Source: Rhyacichthys aspro (taxonomy: Eukaryota > Chordata > Actinopteri > Gobiiformes > Rhyacichthyidae). Taken from it: a DNA stretch of 64,000 nt. The stretch is from positions 7,433,441-7,497,440 of the forward strand of contig CM072156.1 in the NCBI GenBank assembly GCA_036850595.1, read 5' to 3'. Numbering within the stretch: the stretch's first letter is position 1; each line of letters begins with the position of its first letter. The notes under the pieces were generated by a model. It had not been told where the DNA came from. It saw only the letters and a list, made by a program, of their open reading frames with translations, and searched no databases. Below are positions 24,841 to 37,800 of this stretch, one piece after another. The position numbers and the translations under genes are program-made.

Positions 24841-25384
24841 ACCAAGATATGACTAACTCAAAAATAAATCAGAGACAAAAAGGTCATGTTAATGGTTTAA
24901 TATGTACATTTACGATTAAAATGTTCTTGTTCCATCTGATCTGGATGCAGGTTGAGGTGGTGGATGGGAGATGAACAGACGTAGGAGCTCTTGGGTTAAG
25001 TTGAAACACTGTACTGTCTACTGTACATTAATGCTTGGATTTCACACCCTCAATGCCTCAACTCCTCGCTTGCCCCGGAAGTTATTCTGCATGCGCCATC
25101 TTCTTCATCTCCCTCCTCTAGTCTGTGGGCGGGACTAAGATGCAAGGAAAGGAGGGAAGAGACCCAAGTCTATGTGTTCATGATGTTGCAAACAGAACTC
25201 AGTTTTATTTAAAGCAGCACCATGTAACTTTATCCTAAAAAATATACATTCTCAAAATCATTATGATGGTTCTTAGACATCATAATATCAATAGGGTACG
25301 GTCTCATCCACTATCCTCGTACAAGATTGTAATTTTTAAGGGATAGTCACTAAACCTCAGTTATTTTGCACTGTTGTCATCTGA
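24841..25384. other. Non-coding stretch, nothing recognised
   Basis: 'taaagcagcaccatgtaact' at about 25213 resembles the start of some fish dispersed repeats, but there is no second copy in the window to compare with. Confidence 0.45.
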
Positions 25385-26125
25385 TTAACGTGCCATAAAA
25401 AGCTCTATCTTTCCCGGTAGATACAAAACATGTGCTGCTAGAAATACAATCAGGCCTGCTCTTTGAAAGATGTAAAGTAATAATGGAAAACTTCTGGTGA
25501 CACTACTCCTTTGTCTCACTTTTATCTCCCTGAGCCTGCTCGCTGTCAATCTGCCGCGGTGCGCCGACATTAGAGACAGATCCTCCACGCCTCCCTGCAT
25601 TCCGCCTGCAACCTGATTATCCCCTAAGCTTTGATAAGTCACTGAAAAAAGAAAAAAAAAACACACAAAAAAAATGAATGCCATCAGAGTCGTTTATACT
25701 TCTGACCTTTTACCGCACACACCGAACGCTCTATTATCCCCCGTTCCAACTCGGCACTCATTAGAACCGGCGCTTTACTTTGACATGTGGAATTCTTCAC
25801 ACGATGGTGGTTAATCGCTTGGCATCGGGCGAGTAGATGACATCACGAGGCAGGCGGCGGTAAACACCCTTGATTGGTGGACAGCTGAGACCTGCCAAGA
25901 GAGTGGGTGTCACTGTTGGTGGTCCTCAGTCTTTCGCTCGAGTCCTGCCCCGCGGCCACTCAAAACCGGGTGAGTACGTTTCACTGCCAGCCGAGGTCGA
26001 ACAAGCATGTGTTAGACTGCTGGGATTGATTACAGCTTATGGGCTTGTTGGGTTTGTTTGAACAGAGGCAACTCACAACCCGAATCCTTCTGACATGACA
26101 GGCGCGTCGCGTGGAACGGAATATG
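25385..26125. promoter_or_regulatory. CpG island-like block with perfect + strand splice donor
   Basis: From 25685 to 26125 about 29 CpGs occur in 440 bases by my count, close to the undepleted expectation and far above the flanks. A perfect donor, ccgg|gtgagt, lies with the exon end at 25969. The 63-codon + frame at 25870-26061 crosses this donor and is probably not coding. A TATA-less CpG promoter with a non-coding first exon is one reading, an unmethylated enhancer another. Confidence 0.4.
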
Positions 26126-28169
26126 TGTGGTAAATATATGTCTGGAGTTATGCTTAGGTTTCACACATTAAGTCCTATATACAACTCTGCTATTCAACTG
26201 AGAGTCTGGAGGATCAGCCGCCTCTATTAGCACGTTTAAGGTAGACCTTCAGCCTGTTCAGAATAAAGGATAATTGTGCTGTCATTTTTTCGCCACATTT
26301 CCTGCAGCAGTTTGGAGGAAAGCCAAGAGAGGTGCAGCTTCACACACTGCGAAATGAACTGAGAAACTGAGACTGAGTGGAAATATATGAGTGTACACAT
26401 TAAGGCCTATTACATTATTATTTTCAGTATTGATTAAGATGACTATATGTCACATTGTCCGACAGAATAGGCCATGATCGACATGTGGTGCATGTGACAC
26501 TGTGTGATTGGCTGAATGTGTTATAGGTTACATTTGAACTCTGGTCAACAAGAGGCAGTGTCAGAGAGCAACAAAGAAAAAGACAAATACAGAATTTTAT
26601 TGTCAGAATTATTTGTTTACATAGTCTAGCTCATTGCTATACACAAATGTCACTCTAGTTAGTGTAGGTATCACAGAATTCCCTTTAATAATCCTAAATT
26701 GTGAAGACAGGTTTTGGTCATCTTTCAGCCCGTCACCATGACAACCAGCAATTTAAAATGTGATGAGCTTTAGGTTCTTACAAAAACCAGAGGCTTAGTT
26801 GTTTGTTCGGGGCACTTTAAATTCAAACATAGATATTTCTCTGCTAAATGTAAGACAAAGGTAAAAAAACAAATATTTCTGGAAACAAAACAATTAATAA
26901 ACTTTATTTTAATTCCATTTATTATTTTCAACCCTTTTCATCACATAATAAGACATCAGTTTGCTTTTTCCAACATTTCAAAATTTCACTTCAATTTTCC
27001 TTTAATGCATTATTGTTTCACTGCCCATTTATTCACTCTCAAGCTGCAAATGGACCTCTCTTATCAGTGTAATTGCTCTGTTTTTGTCATGTGTTCAACA
27101 AAGAGACAAAGATAAAGTGAAGAGGGAAGAACAGCAGATTTAATCAAAAACACATTCCTAACAACTACCTGTGAATATACCACTTGTTGATTTAATGTAA
27201 ATGAAGAACTGGTCCTAGGACCCCAGCTGTGTACATGACTTTATTTTTGTGTTTTTAATTAAATTTTCCATTTGATTTGACATACACAACAGAATGAGAA
27301 CACTTAAGTTAGATGAGCAGGAGCAGTACCCCCAAGGTTTCCTGAGTGGCTCTTAGTAAAAAAAATTCAAGGGAAATAATTAAAAGTGCTTCCATTTAAT
27401 TTATTATTGCGATCTAATATTATAAAATATATAAATAATACATACAAATGATAATGATTATCATTAAATATTGAGTGTCCATTGTTCTGTACAGAATTAA
27501 ATAATATGTCCGTATGTAAACAATAAAGTAGTTTGTATAGGCAGTTTTTAAGTTTTATCAAACAGCTATTAAAAAAACATTTTTTTAGTTCATTTGGGTG
27601 AAAGTGACTCTAGTAGATACTTTAGGAAAGCTAACTAATTCCCCATTGTACAGTAGATGGTTTTCAACACACTCCTGATTTAGAGAAGCATAAAAGTTCT
27701 CCTGTAAATGGGACCATAAAAAAGTGACGGCCATTTTGAAGAGCTTGATCAAATTAATACGGGTTATGTAAATAAGGAAATTCATTTACAGGAGTCTTTT
27801 GATCACATATGTCACATATTGACAAACATTAGGTTGAGATAAATGGCAATGAATAAAAGAAAAATATAAATACAGCTTGTTTTCTGGGTTTGATGTGAAT
27901 TCCTTAAATACAGAATGGAAACATATAACACTGGATGAGTAATTCTAACATTATAAGTTTTTCACGTGAATGAAGTTAAACTATGAATTTGTCAGATCAC
28001 TGTATTCTACATTAAACTGTGTCAAGAAACAAGTACAAGAAACATTCATTTTGTGATTTTTCTGTGTTTTTTTCTAATGGCCCACACTTCAATTTTCCAT
28101 CATGTAATTTGGAAAGCACTTTGAATGCTCTCAAATTCAGATTTCAGTATAAAAAGCCATTTCCTTAGC
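26126..28169. other. AT-rich non-coding stretch with a small palindrome
   Basis: AT-rich throughout. A 19-base palindrome lies at 27447-27465 (arms aatgataat and attatcatt, one central G), containing inverted GATA/TAAT-type cores. Nothing else recognised. Confidence 0.5.
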
Positions 28170-28620
28170 ATCTGGCCTTTTTTCCCTTGTACAGACACTC
28201 TACACTTCCATTTTCCGCTCTTGAGAAGAGTATTTTCTTTCATTCGTTGCATGCTACAACGACCCTGAAGTATCTGGATAGACTTCCCTTTTGTTCCCGG
28301 CTCAGTCCGGTTTGGGGAGCTGAGTAGCCGTCTGCTTGTGTTGCTGTGTTATCCTTACATTTACATGGGCGTGTAATTGTTGAACTTAGCAGTGTGTTCA
28401 TTCATTAGTGAGTGCTTACCTCCCTAGTCCCTCTCCTCATCTCTCTACATTAGCTCTGACAGTAATGACTTGCCAGAGCTAACCTCTTAACTGGCCTGAT
28501 GCATGCTTGTGGCACACTCACTCGGGCTGCACCGCTAAAATGGAAACATGCCTTCTCAGACTTTTCCTTTTTCCCTCCTTGTTTCCACGCCATCCATGAG
28601 AGTCAAACAGCCCAAAACAA
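28170..28620. promoter_or_regulatory. Candidate conserved non-coding element
   Basis: Even-composition, repeat-free block with CpGs (28225-28330) and TAAT-type cores such as gtgtaattgtt near 28371. A minus-strand gtaagc donor at 28416-28421 has no open exon beside it in any frame, so splicing is not supported. Confidence 0.35.
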
Positions 28621-31240
28621 GTTGTAGTTTTAAAGAAGAAACACACTGCAGTCTGCGCACTGTAGAATCTGAATCACTGATTGGATATATTTTAAAAATG
28701 TTTATTAAAGACCAAACAGAGTAAACTTTTCAGCCTCTATATTCAGAAGGTTTTCCACCACCATAATCCAGATAGTATTTGTTGCATGTAGCTAAACAGA
28801 TTTCAAGAAATACATTTAAACTTTTAGACATAGAAGTTAAGCAGACTGTAATTGATTTTATTTCAAAATGAACCAAAAAAAAAAAGTAAGTTCTGTTAAA
28901 CAAAACATCTTATCAAATAGCAACTATCTGACTGTGTGTGTGCAGTCAGTTAGTGGGTAGATGACACTAGTAAGTGGTTTGATCATTCAGCTGCTCTGCA
29001 TTTACAAATAGTTAGGCTAAACCAGCTAAAGGCCACAGCTACAAGTCATCAGATTCCCAAGCAGTAATATACTGGGCCTCCAGCTGTGGACAGATTGTCA
29101 TAGGACCTGTGCTTCCTCATCAAAGACTATTAAACTGATATCTGCCTGACAACATAAGCATAGATATATATATAGATATAACCAAAGCAGCAAAACTTAC
29201 ATTAGGGTAAAATGCTTGTCAGCGTTGCTATTGTAGACACTGATGAATTCATATTAACTCATGTCCAGGCTATGCAAAAACTTTATGGCATTCTCAGCTC
29301 ATCTATTACTTATTAAAACACATAGGTTCTATAGCAATTATACTGTTAACTTACTTATTGCTCATTTTGAATTACTCACATCTTGTTCTTCTTTGTTTCT
29401 TCCAGACTTCTTTCTTGGCTGTAAGTTGTGTCTGGTGTCTCTCCATGGAGCATGCTGAAACAAACCTGTAATGACCTGGTATTTACAGCAATCAAGCAAT
29501 GAATCTAGAATTTATAGGTTTAACTGCTGACATAAGGTAAAATGAGCTAACAGAGGCACGGCTGGTGGCATTTGAAATAAAAAAAATAATACAAAAAACA
29601 CCTTGCAATTTAGACGTGGCACTGTGTCTATCATTGTACAGAGTCTTCATGGTTCAACTTGTCTGCCAGCACTTTACACAGTAGCGTGCTCTAATCCAAT
29701 AAAAAGCTGTCAGGCCTGGTGTAATTGTTATGTTAATGGCACAATCAGAGGAGAGTGACAAATTACTGAAGTTAACAGAAGAAATGCAAATAAGGGTTGA
29801 GCAGCATGACAGTATGAAGTAGAAGTAAGCTTGATATTTTGACTTTTTAAGTGAAATTTAAAACACCGGCTTTTGTTTTATTTCTTTTCATTTCGTTGCT
29901 CAGTCGCCTACAGGTGTTCAACAACACATTATGTAATACTGAATTATGTAACAGGTTACTTATTGGGTGAATATTAGCAACTGCACTTCAACTAAATACA
30001 TTTTGTAAAAACCATAACATTATGAAAAATATATTACAATGTTTTAAATGTGGTGGACTGTATGTATGTGTAATGCCCTGAGCTCCGGACAAAATGTGTC
30101 ACATATACTGAGTCAGCTGAATAAACTGCACATAGTCATTTATATTAACTAACATTAACTGAGTCTCTAGAGGCTGTGAGGGTCCAACCCAAAGCCCTAG
30201 AAAGACTTGCTGTGCAGTAAAGAGACTCTATACTTCACATCCTTCAGCCTCTACACTCACAGAGTAAATCTATTTCCAGTGTATCCAGCGCGCAGCATAT
30301 TTCCCCCGACAGAAATGTGTTATTTATTGCATGCATTGCTTTTTGGAGTGCAGTGGATTCTTTTTTATGTTATCGGACACATGCTGCAGATTTGTGGAAC
30401 ATATTCATGAAGGACTTCTAGCCTTTAGGGCTCTTTTACCCTCTCTTTATCCAGAGGGTGGAAAGATACACGAGTTCAGCTATGTGATTCCTGACTGGAC
30501 TGCAGAGATAAGAGAGCCCGAATAAATCTCCACCCCTCCAAATGGGTTCTGGTGACAGAGGAAATAAAGAGGTTTTGGTTGGCCAGCCAGATGACTGACG
30601 TCTCGGTGTCGTTCCCACCTCAGTGACCAGCAGATAAAGCTGGGATTAGAGAGAGAGACACTATTAGACTTGGCTGTGTACACAGTAACACACAAACTGG
30701 AGCTGAGAAGCAAATCCATCCACGGAAATGCCCATGATACAAATAGGAATAACACTGCAATCAACAATCCTTGTTATTTTACTTTTCTTCCTTAAATTCA
30801 ATGCAAACAGACACTGACAGGAGAGTTAACTTGTGTGTAACATTCACAGGAAGTAAATAAGGGTAATGTACCGGAACCAAGAATCAAGTAAATGTGCAAC
30901 TTCAACAGAACATTTTTTTGTGTCTTGTTCTTTGCAACATGGGAGCGATATTTTTGACTGTGTATTTTCAGCCATTAACAGCTCTTCGAAAAAATAAAAA
31001 TACAGCTTAACTTTACGATATAGGGTAGAAATTATTAAAAGTAAGAGTAAAGTGGAGAATTTGGTGTCCAGGTAGTTTACATACATCTATTCTATTTCAT
31101 TTGTATCTGTACAAAAATGTCTCTGCTGTCTCTAGTGGACAACAAGGCTGCAGGTAGAGCAACCTGGATGGAATTATTGTGCACTCTCTACTCTGGTGCA
31201 CCCCTCAAATCCCTATTTATCAGAAATATGGAAGATTGCT
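28621..31240. other. Non-coding stretch with a possible GATA-bearing sub-block
   Basis: Largely AT-rich, nothing recognised. The part at 30390-30640 has more even composition and a gagataag GATA motif near 30505. At 30109-30117 the 9-mer tgagtcagc (AP-1/NF-E2 type) appears. No gene or element called. Confidence 0.45.
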
Positions 31241-31330
31241 AAAAGGCCCAGAGAGAGCCAGAGAAGGGAAAAGGAAGAAGGAAAACAGAAAGAGAGAGAT
31301 GAAGGGAACAGCAGAGCACAGAGTGGAGAG
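31241..31330 (+). repeat. Homopurine-rich tract
   Basis: A pure purine run of 25 bases (31261-31285) is followed, after one C, by 13 more purines, giving a GA-rich strand asymmetry. Such tracts can form triplex (H-DNA) structures. No perfect tandem unit, so not a microsatellite. Confidence 0.6.
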
Positions 31331-33409
31331 ATGTTATCGGAGATCAGAGAGTCTGTCTGAGCAGCAGACCTCTGCCTTGTGAACTCCTGGCGGCCTGACC
31401 TCAAATGATTCCAATCTGTCTGTGGCTGAAGGAAAGACATCCAAAGGAGATAAAGTCACTGAACAACTTCATAAAGCATATGCCTGTTACCTATGTTCAC
31501 CCAGGAGCAGGACGCTACAGGTTAGACCTACAGTGCACAGTCACATTATCTGACCTCAGCAGCAGACATGGACACCAACTACAGTTATGGTTTCCGGTTA
31601 TGGATTCCAGCTTTAAAATCACAACCAAAGTACACCAATGTAATTAGAGAGCAGCAAAGATACAATCAATTCTAATCCCAGTATCACGTAGGGTCAATAT
31701 TTTAAAATGTATGAGGCTTGGAGTCTTAGTCTTTCAGGACATGCAGCATTGGAGAATCTGTGCAGTTCTTTACAGTATTCTTTATTGTTACATTTCAATA
31801 TTCAAGTTCAAAATTCTATTGGGTCATTTTTGAGTCCATAATAATCCTAATAGTGCATAAAAATAAGTCTAAAGCCAGAAAATGTTCAGGTGACAGGTGG
31901 CTCCTGATGGGCTCATAGCACCTGAAAGCTGGGTCAATAATCCAAAGCTTAGTTCTGTGAAAGTTTTACTTGTTACTCTACACATTTCACTATCTTCTTT
32001 GGTGTAATACTAAATTAATCTAAGTAGCCTTCAAAAAAGCATGGCATTACAGCAATCTACATAAAACATTCAAAGTGCCTCATTTCCCTCAATCTATGGC
32101 ACTGTTCAAAGAGCTATGAGGTGGCTGTGAACACAACACTCTACAGATGTAATGCAAACACCATGAACCCCTGAGAGACACAATCATCATTAATGTGGTG
32201 GTTCTAATTAAATCAGTAGTGCATAGTGCTGAGCCAGCTGCTGGCTGTATGAAGCTCTCCCTGATGGCTTGTCTAGCGGAGTCTCCGAAAGCATCAGTCA
32301 AAGCCCAAAATGGATTGTGGTCATGTTAGAGTTGAATCCTCTCACAGCGAGCACTGGATAGTTTGTTCTTCCTCGTCCTGGGCTGATCTAATACACAGGG
32401 CAATAAATAGCACTGGGTTGATGTGTTATTGCAGAAATGATACAGAACTTTGCTTCTCAGTGCAGCAGTGCTCCTCTCTCTATCATTGGGTATAAATGAT
32501 CAATGCCTGTCTCTGTGGGAGCTAAAAAAATCAAAGGGTTATCGAAGATCGAAGTGTAACTGTATGGGTATAGATAGCCTAGCCCTAGGCTATATACAAT
32601 TTAGACAAGGTGCACATAAACAAATTAATATGAGCAGACTTGTATGCAACATTGAGCAATAAGTTTTTATTTTTATTGTAAACAAGCTGCTAAATCCTGT
32701 GTCTGCTTACATAACAAAACAGCTCACAAAAGCAAAACACAGAAAAAAACAAACAAAAATAGAGCAGACAAAAGAGAAGCAAACTAAAAAACACCTGAAT
32801 ATGAAAAGGTATTCACAAAATAATTCACAAGATGGCGATAATGTTGAACTCAAAGCTCAAAGTTCTCAAGCTCTTCTAAAGTTTGGTTTACTGTAATGTA
32901 TTTACATGATGTTCACATAAAGAATATAAAATCAGGCAAGACACTATATTGTTTGGAGGGTGACAAGAAATGTTTTGTTAAGGCACCTTTAAGACCTTTT
33001 TCTTCAGAATCATTTATTATTTTTGTTATTATTTCTAAAAATAGCAGCGGCATAAGACTGAATCAGAAGTGGCCTAGGCCTCTTCTTCTTACAACCTTCG
33101 CCCCTCAGCCAGCGTTCACCACATTGACTACATCATTCTGATCCCGTTCTCAGATCTCAGATCCAAATGGGGGTTTATGCAATCTCTGCTCAATTTTGCC
33201 CCCTAAACTGGTTTATGAAAACCCCTACAATATGCCCTTTAAGACCTTTTGCCACAGCAGTAAAGCATGGTTCAAATGTAACTTCATATTGTTACAGTCG
33301 CCGACAACTATCTGACTATTTATCATGCAGAAATGTTCTCTTGTATAAATTCCACTTCAACAAAAAGACAGGCTCATGCATGATTTGATCTAAGAAAGTC
33401 TATACCTCA
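31331..33409. other. Non-coding stretch, nothing recognised
   Basis: AT-rich. The lysine-rich 65-codon + frame at 32699-32896 is compositional. Nothing recognised. Confidence 0.5.
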
Positions 33410-33840
33410 TACTCTTCTCTTCATTCAGATGTGCATGGCGGGGCTGCTGGCTGTTGATTATCCCTGGAGGATAATACGCTGCAGTTTTGTGAAGACTGAA
33501 CCCTGGAGAACGACCCTTATCTTCAATGGCTCTGCAAAACTCCAGCTGTTTTTTAATTGGTTGCCAGGCTGGGTGAACAACGAGTACCTCCCAGCAGTGC
33601 TCTGTTCTGTGATGGAGAGGCAGTAATGCGTGGCACGTGGCCAGCAACTCCGAAGGCTTGCATGGGTCAATAGAAGCAATACAGGCTGCTGTGGTTTTCA
33701 GACTTTTTCTCCAGGGGGGAGAGATTTACATATGATTTATTCGCATCGCTCCAAATGATTTTGTGGGCGATTGAGTAACATAAACCAGCATCATTTATTT
33801 ACTCGGATTTGGCCATAAACCAACAAGGCTCCATTAGTCA
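33410..33840. promoter_or_regulatory. Candidate conserved element with inverted GATA pair
   Basis: Even-composition block with overlapping frames on both strands. An inverted repeat attatcc (33457-33463) / ggataat (33469-33475) with a 5-base spacer places two GATA cores head to head. Further AT-rich factor-like sequence lies at 33720-33800. No exon border found. Confidence 0.36.
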
Positions 33841-34429
33841 GACTACCATGGGGGTTAAGATTGGCAACATAATATGAGTATAGCTTGGACAGAAAGCAGA
33901 CAAGGGTGAGGTAAACTCCCAAAACATTGTTCTATAGCAGTGGCCCAAGAACATTTAGTATTTGCTTTCTTTCTAACATGTGTACAAACAGTGGACTGAG
34001 GAGAGCTGTTGTCATCAAACTTGTCCTACAAAGACTTTCCAGATGTAGCTCCAAATCAATATTTTTTTGCAGTTATTACTTCATCTCCATTGTGGATACC
34101 ATTGGTGCCCTATGTCTGTAAAAGCTCATAAAGTAAAAGTTTGTTGTATCCAATTGAACAAAATAGCATACATCTCTCAAGGCTATGTTTTCAATAGTGA
34201 ACATCAAAATAACAGGTTGCACATATGAAAAAATAGACATTTGAAGCTGTATAAAAACAATGGAGTTCTATTACTTCCTGTTTCTATTCCTGTCCAGAGC
34301 AGATGGAGCACTGCTGGAGGAAAATCACGTTCGACTCTTGACATCTGAAAACATTCATCAACTATAATTATATATTTTTTAATTTCTTTAATCAACTCAT
34401 TTCACTTCACTTCTTCACTTTCACTTCTT
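33841..34429. other. Non-coding stretch, nothing recognised
   Basis: AT-rich; nothing recognised. Confidence 0.5.
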
Positions 34430-34545
34430 CATAGACAAAAGCATGTCCCTGCAGGGCTACCATAGGTGCTCACAGGCTGTAGATACAAGGAAAGAAAGTT
34501 GTGGAACTGTAATCTCCATCTTCGCCACCAGGTGCCTCCAAACAT
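34430..34545 (+). repeat. Dispersed repeat family A, copy 2
   Basis: About 80 bases (34430-34512, catagac...gcatgtccct...gctaccatag...aactgtaat) match 48370-48450 closely, with a shorter match at 24714-24752. The parent element is unidentified. Just after it, 34525-34538 reads ccaccaggtgcctc, a 12/14 match to the CTCF core, too weak to call. Confidence 0.65.
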
Positions 34546-36299
34546 GACACAATCTACCGCTGGCCTGCCCTCCAGCCAGTTTCACAGATGTACATTTATA
34601 ACTTCATTTTAACCATCAAATGTATTTTCTGTAGATGGATCAGTTCTCCTTTTCCAATGTGTCTCGCTAATGCTTTATGGTGTTTCACTGGCCGTTTACT
34701 TTACTAACCACATGGACTATAACATGATTATGTGTGACTGCATGACCTGTGACTGCTGCAGCTACACAGCTCCACTGAGACTCAAACCTCGTATAGTACA
34801 GTATCTACCATCAGTACTAGGGTTGCCTGTTGATATTTAAATTCCTTCATTTTTCATAGTAGATCCAACCTCTGCACTAACCTCCATTTGTTTCACTGGT
34901 GCCATTGACTTGCATTTAGTTATATTGCTTTATGAAAGGAACTCTTTAAGTAACTATTATGACAGGCCAAGTATGAATGTCTGAAACACGGGATACAATA
35001 ATATTATTGTGGTCTTTGTGATATGGATATTGTGATTGTTGGTATTGAGTTACATAGTGCGGTATCTGGTGAACTGAGTGCACTGGGTTTATGAAAGAAC
35101 CTTAAAAATCACTAAACAAGTATAAGTTTCTTTATGTAAACTCTCTGTAGACTTGCATTAGGCTTGTGGCTAATTCCCTGATGTCTTACCTGAGTGGCAG
35201 TTTAGTGGTGCTCCTGTATAACAGCTGTATGACGATACGGATGAGTGGTCAAACAGAATTTGATTGATGTTGCCCTGAGCACTCACTCTTGAGCGCCATT
35301 TCCACTCAGGGAGACACAATGAGTGACTGAGTGACATTTATTGTTCTGCCTGGCTGTCTAAGTAGAAACTATGTGTCCTGTCCACGTACAACACTAATAG
35401 TATTAGCTGACTCCAGGAGGTGCTCTTGATGTATTACACGTCTGCACATGGGAGCCTGTAGTGGCAATAACCCGCTTTTTGCTGTATTTTCTACTGTCCT
35501 ATGAAAGATCATCCCTTTGGCCCAGTGGGAGGCACTGATCCATCCTTTCTCTGGCACTTGGTTTAACGTCAAAGGACCAAACTGAAATGTCACTTTGACT
35601 TTCCAAAAGCACTTGTCAGAGCAGGAGTAGCTTTTTCCCCAGGCTAGAGCTACACATTTCATACAGAGTGGTGTCAGAAAGGCGATTCTCCCTGTGTCTC
35701 ACATTGGGATTGTATTCGTCTATTTCTTTTAATGGTATTCTACAAGTATAGTGGCTGAAAATCTGTGTTCACTCCAGCCATGCTATGAAATAGTCAGCAC
35801 TCACCACAGGCTTTCATAGTTACACACACTCTCCAGGAGGAAAGCTAACCAATTTCAAGAGGCTTGACACCTGCAGCCACTCTCTCTTCTCTCGCTGCTT
35901 TCCCTTTACGATTTCTCCTTCTCCTGTTCACTTGCTGTCTCACCTGTCAAGAAACAGAGAAAAGTCATTGACTAAGAGCTAAAGGAACCATTTGGGAGTG
36001 TGCTCTCCTGGTTACACTCTGGCCTTGTTAGAAATCCCCATTGAAGGTAAAAAAAAAGTCACAGTTGTTAAGAAATGTTGGCTTCCTGCGGGTTTATTTG
36101 AAAAGAAAACAAAGAGTATGACTTCAACTGAAAAAAAAACAAGCTTTTGTGCCAAAGCCATTTTGTGGTTACCTTTAGAAACTCATTCTGAAGTTAGGAT
36201 TCTGTGTTGTCCAATCAGCAGACTGCAGGGTTTAGCTCCACCTTTTTGTCATTGTGTCACACTTTAAGAACCGTAACAGATTTAGATTAGCAAAGTGTT
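34546..36299. other. Non-coding stretch
   Basis: Nothing recognised. A pyrimidine-rich segment at 35880-35935 makes a purine-rich minus strand with a spurious Arg/Lys-rich frame. 'ccaatcagcagactgcaggg' near 36210 resembles fish repeat DNA but has no partner here. Confidence 0.45.
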
Positions 36300-36740
36300 T
36301 TTTTCACAATGGAAACACCCCCTAAAGTGTGGTGTACCAACCTGAACCAGAAAGACAACTGCTGGCTCTGCTGACTCTCCTAAAATCCCCACTGATCTGA
36401 GGAGGTGCAGGAGGAAAAGTTACACTTTTCTTTGCAATGGTGTGTTGAGGAGGGGGCATCAAGGCTGGTGAGGCTAGGAGACTGAAGCTGATTAGGAACA
36501 ACAAGTCTGTTGTTAGATTGAAACTGGACAGTCTAGACACTCAGGGAGAGAAGGGGATGGACAAAAACCGTGCCATCCTCGACAATCCCAACCACCCACC
36601 CACTTTACAATCTACTGGGGCAAATGTGACAGAGCATTGTAGGAAGTCTTTTTTGCCAACGGGTTCAAGGGTCAGCAAAAAATCCTGCTGTAACAAGTGT
36701 ATTTGTCCCTTAGAGATAAATAAAGTATAGCTCATCTTAT
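36300..36740 (+). mobile_element. 3' end of a degenerate LINE (L2/CR1-like or Rex1-like)
   Basis: The + frame at 36518-36730 preserves NRAILDNPNHP, then HCRKSFLPT, the pattern of the far C-terminal end of an L2/CR1-like reverse-transcriptase protein (aspartate-asparagine-proline and 'KSF.P' motifs). It is followed by 'gtatttgtccct' and a terminal aataaagta, the usual 3' tail. Everything upstream of about 36.4 kb is missing or unrecognisable, so this is a 5'-truncated, inactive copy. Clade assignment is from recalled motifs. Confidence 0.6.
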
Positions 36741-37089
36741 TTTCTATATGATTATTAGCATAAGCAGTAATTGTTAATAATATCTAATTTGTCTACATAA
36801 AAAAACACATTTCAAACCACACACGTTTTCACCTGCTTTACTACTTTTCAGGCACTTAGAGCACTTTGAGATGCCTATGATTGGATTAAGAGGAGACAGC
36901 AGTCCATTTAATCTTGTGTTTGTCTCTAAAGTTTGTGGACACCCATGTTACCCTTATTATTGCATACTTTTCCTTTAAACTGCAACCAAGTACGGAAGTG
37001 CCACTGCCACAACGTTCAGACCTGCTCAGTCTCCTTGGTGTTCCAGTCTGTTTCTGTCTCTCCCCTTGTGTGGCAGCCTCGGGTCACAT
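36741..37089. other. Non-coding stretch, nothing recognised
   Basis: AT-rich; nothing recognised. Confidence 0.5.
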
Positions 37090-37800
37090 TTTATGAATTC
37101 ATAAAATAAAGTTAAGACGATGTGATATGAACATATGCTCAACCTCCCAGTGAATGTTTCATCTTGCCACTCTGTGCCCTTAAACATGCACTCGCCCCCT
37201 GCTTCAATCTGCGCGGCACATTGGAGCATATGGCAGGTTTACGATGACTGTCCAGTCCAAGCCACCGGCCAATATCAGCCAGTTTAGAAGTGAGGACATG
37301 CCATCTGTCAAAAAATAAAAAATAAAAATAACTGATCACTGCCGCACACTGCTTTATGATTTAGAGCCATAACTGGTAACACACAAGCACAAGGGACGAC
37401 ATTAGAAACAACACAGATGGCAAAGGGACTGACATAAACCCTTCAGTCACCTTGAACAGTAAAATCCAAAAGGAAAACAACTCCAACATTGTCTGGTGCT
37501 TGTGTGTCCAATTGCTTCATTAACACTTTAATTAACACTTTTAATTTGATTCTTGTCACTGTAACGTTTGAGAATGTGCCCACTTTGGAAATAAATGAGT
37601 ATATTTCATCCTAAAATAAGAAAGCAATTACTGATTTCTAACTATACGACTGCTCTGTCAGTAGCCGGCTCAGAGATATGACGACGCACAGTGGAACAAG
37701 ATGTAGCCACAGCGTTTTGGCCCGGCTGCATCATTTCCGTAAAAGAATTACCTCCCATCTGTTGTGGTGTTTATAATTAGCGGTAAACGCTAAGAGGGGA
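37090..37800. promoter_or_regulatory. Candidate conserved non-coding cluster
   Basis: Two repeat-free parts (37100-37300 and 37640-37800) with CpGs and an ataattag core at 37773-37780. The minus-strand gtaatt at about 37750 is a poor donor. No exon recognised. Between them, AT-rich filler. Confidence 0.36.

Noticed and set aside
34525..34538. CTCF-like ccaccaggtgcctc
   Set aside because: Only 12 of 14 core positions, two of them mismatched in the important right half.
35840..35950. Purine-rich minus segment reading an Arg/Lys-rich frame after a good acceptor-like tract
   Set aside because: The composition alone makes the frame; the following donor is weak and the frame stops soon after.
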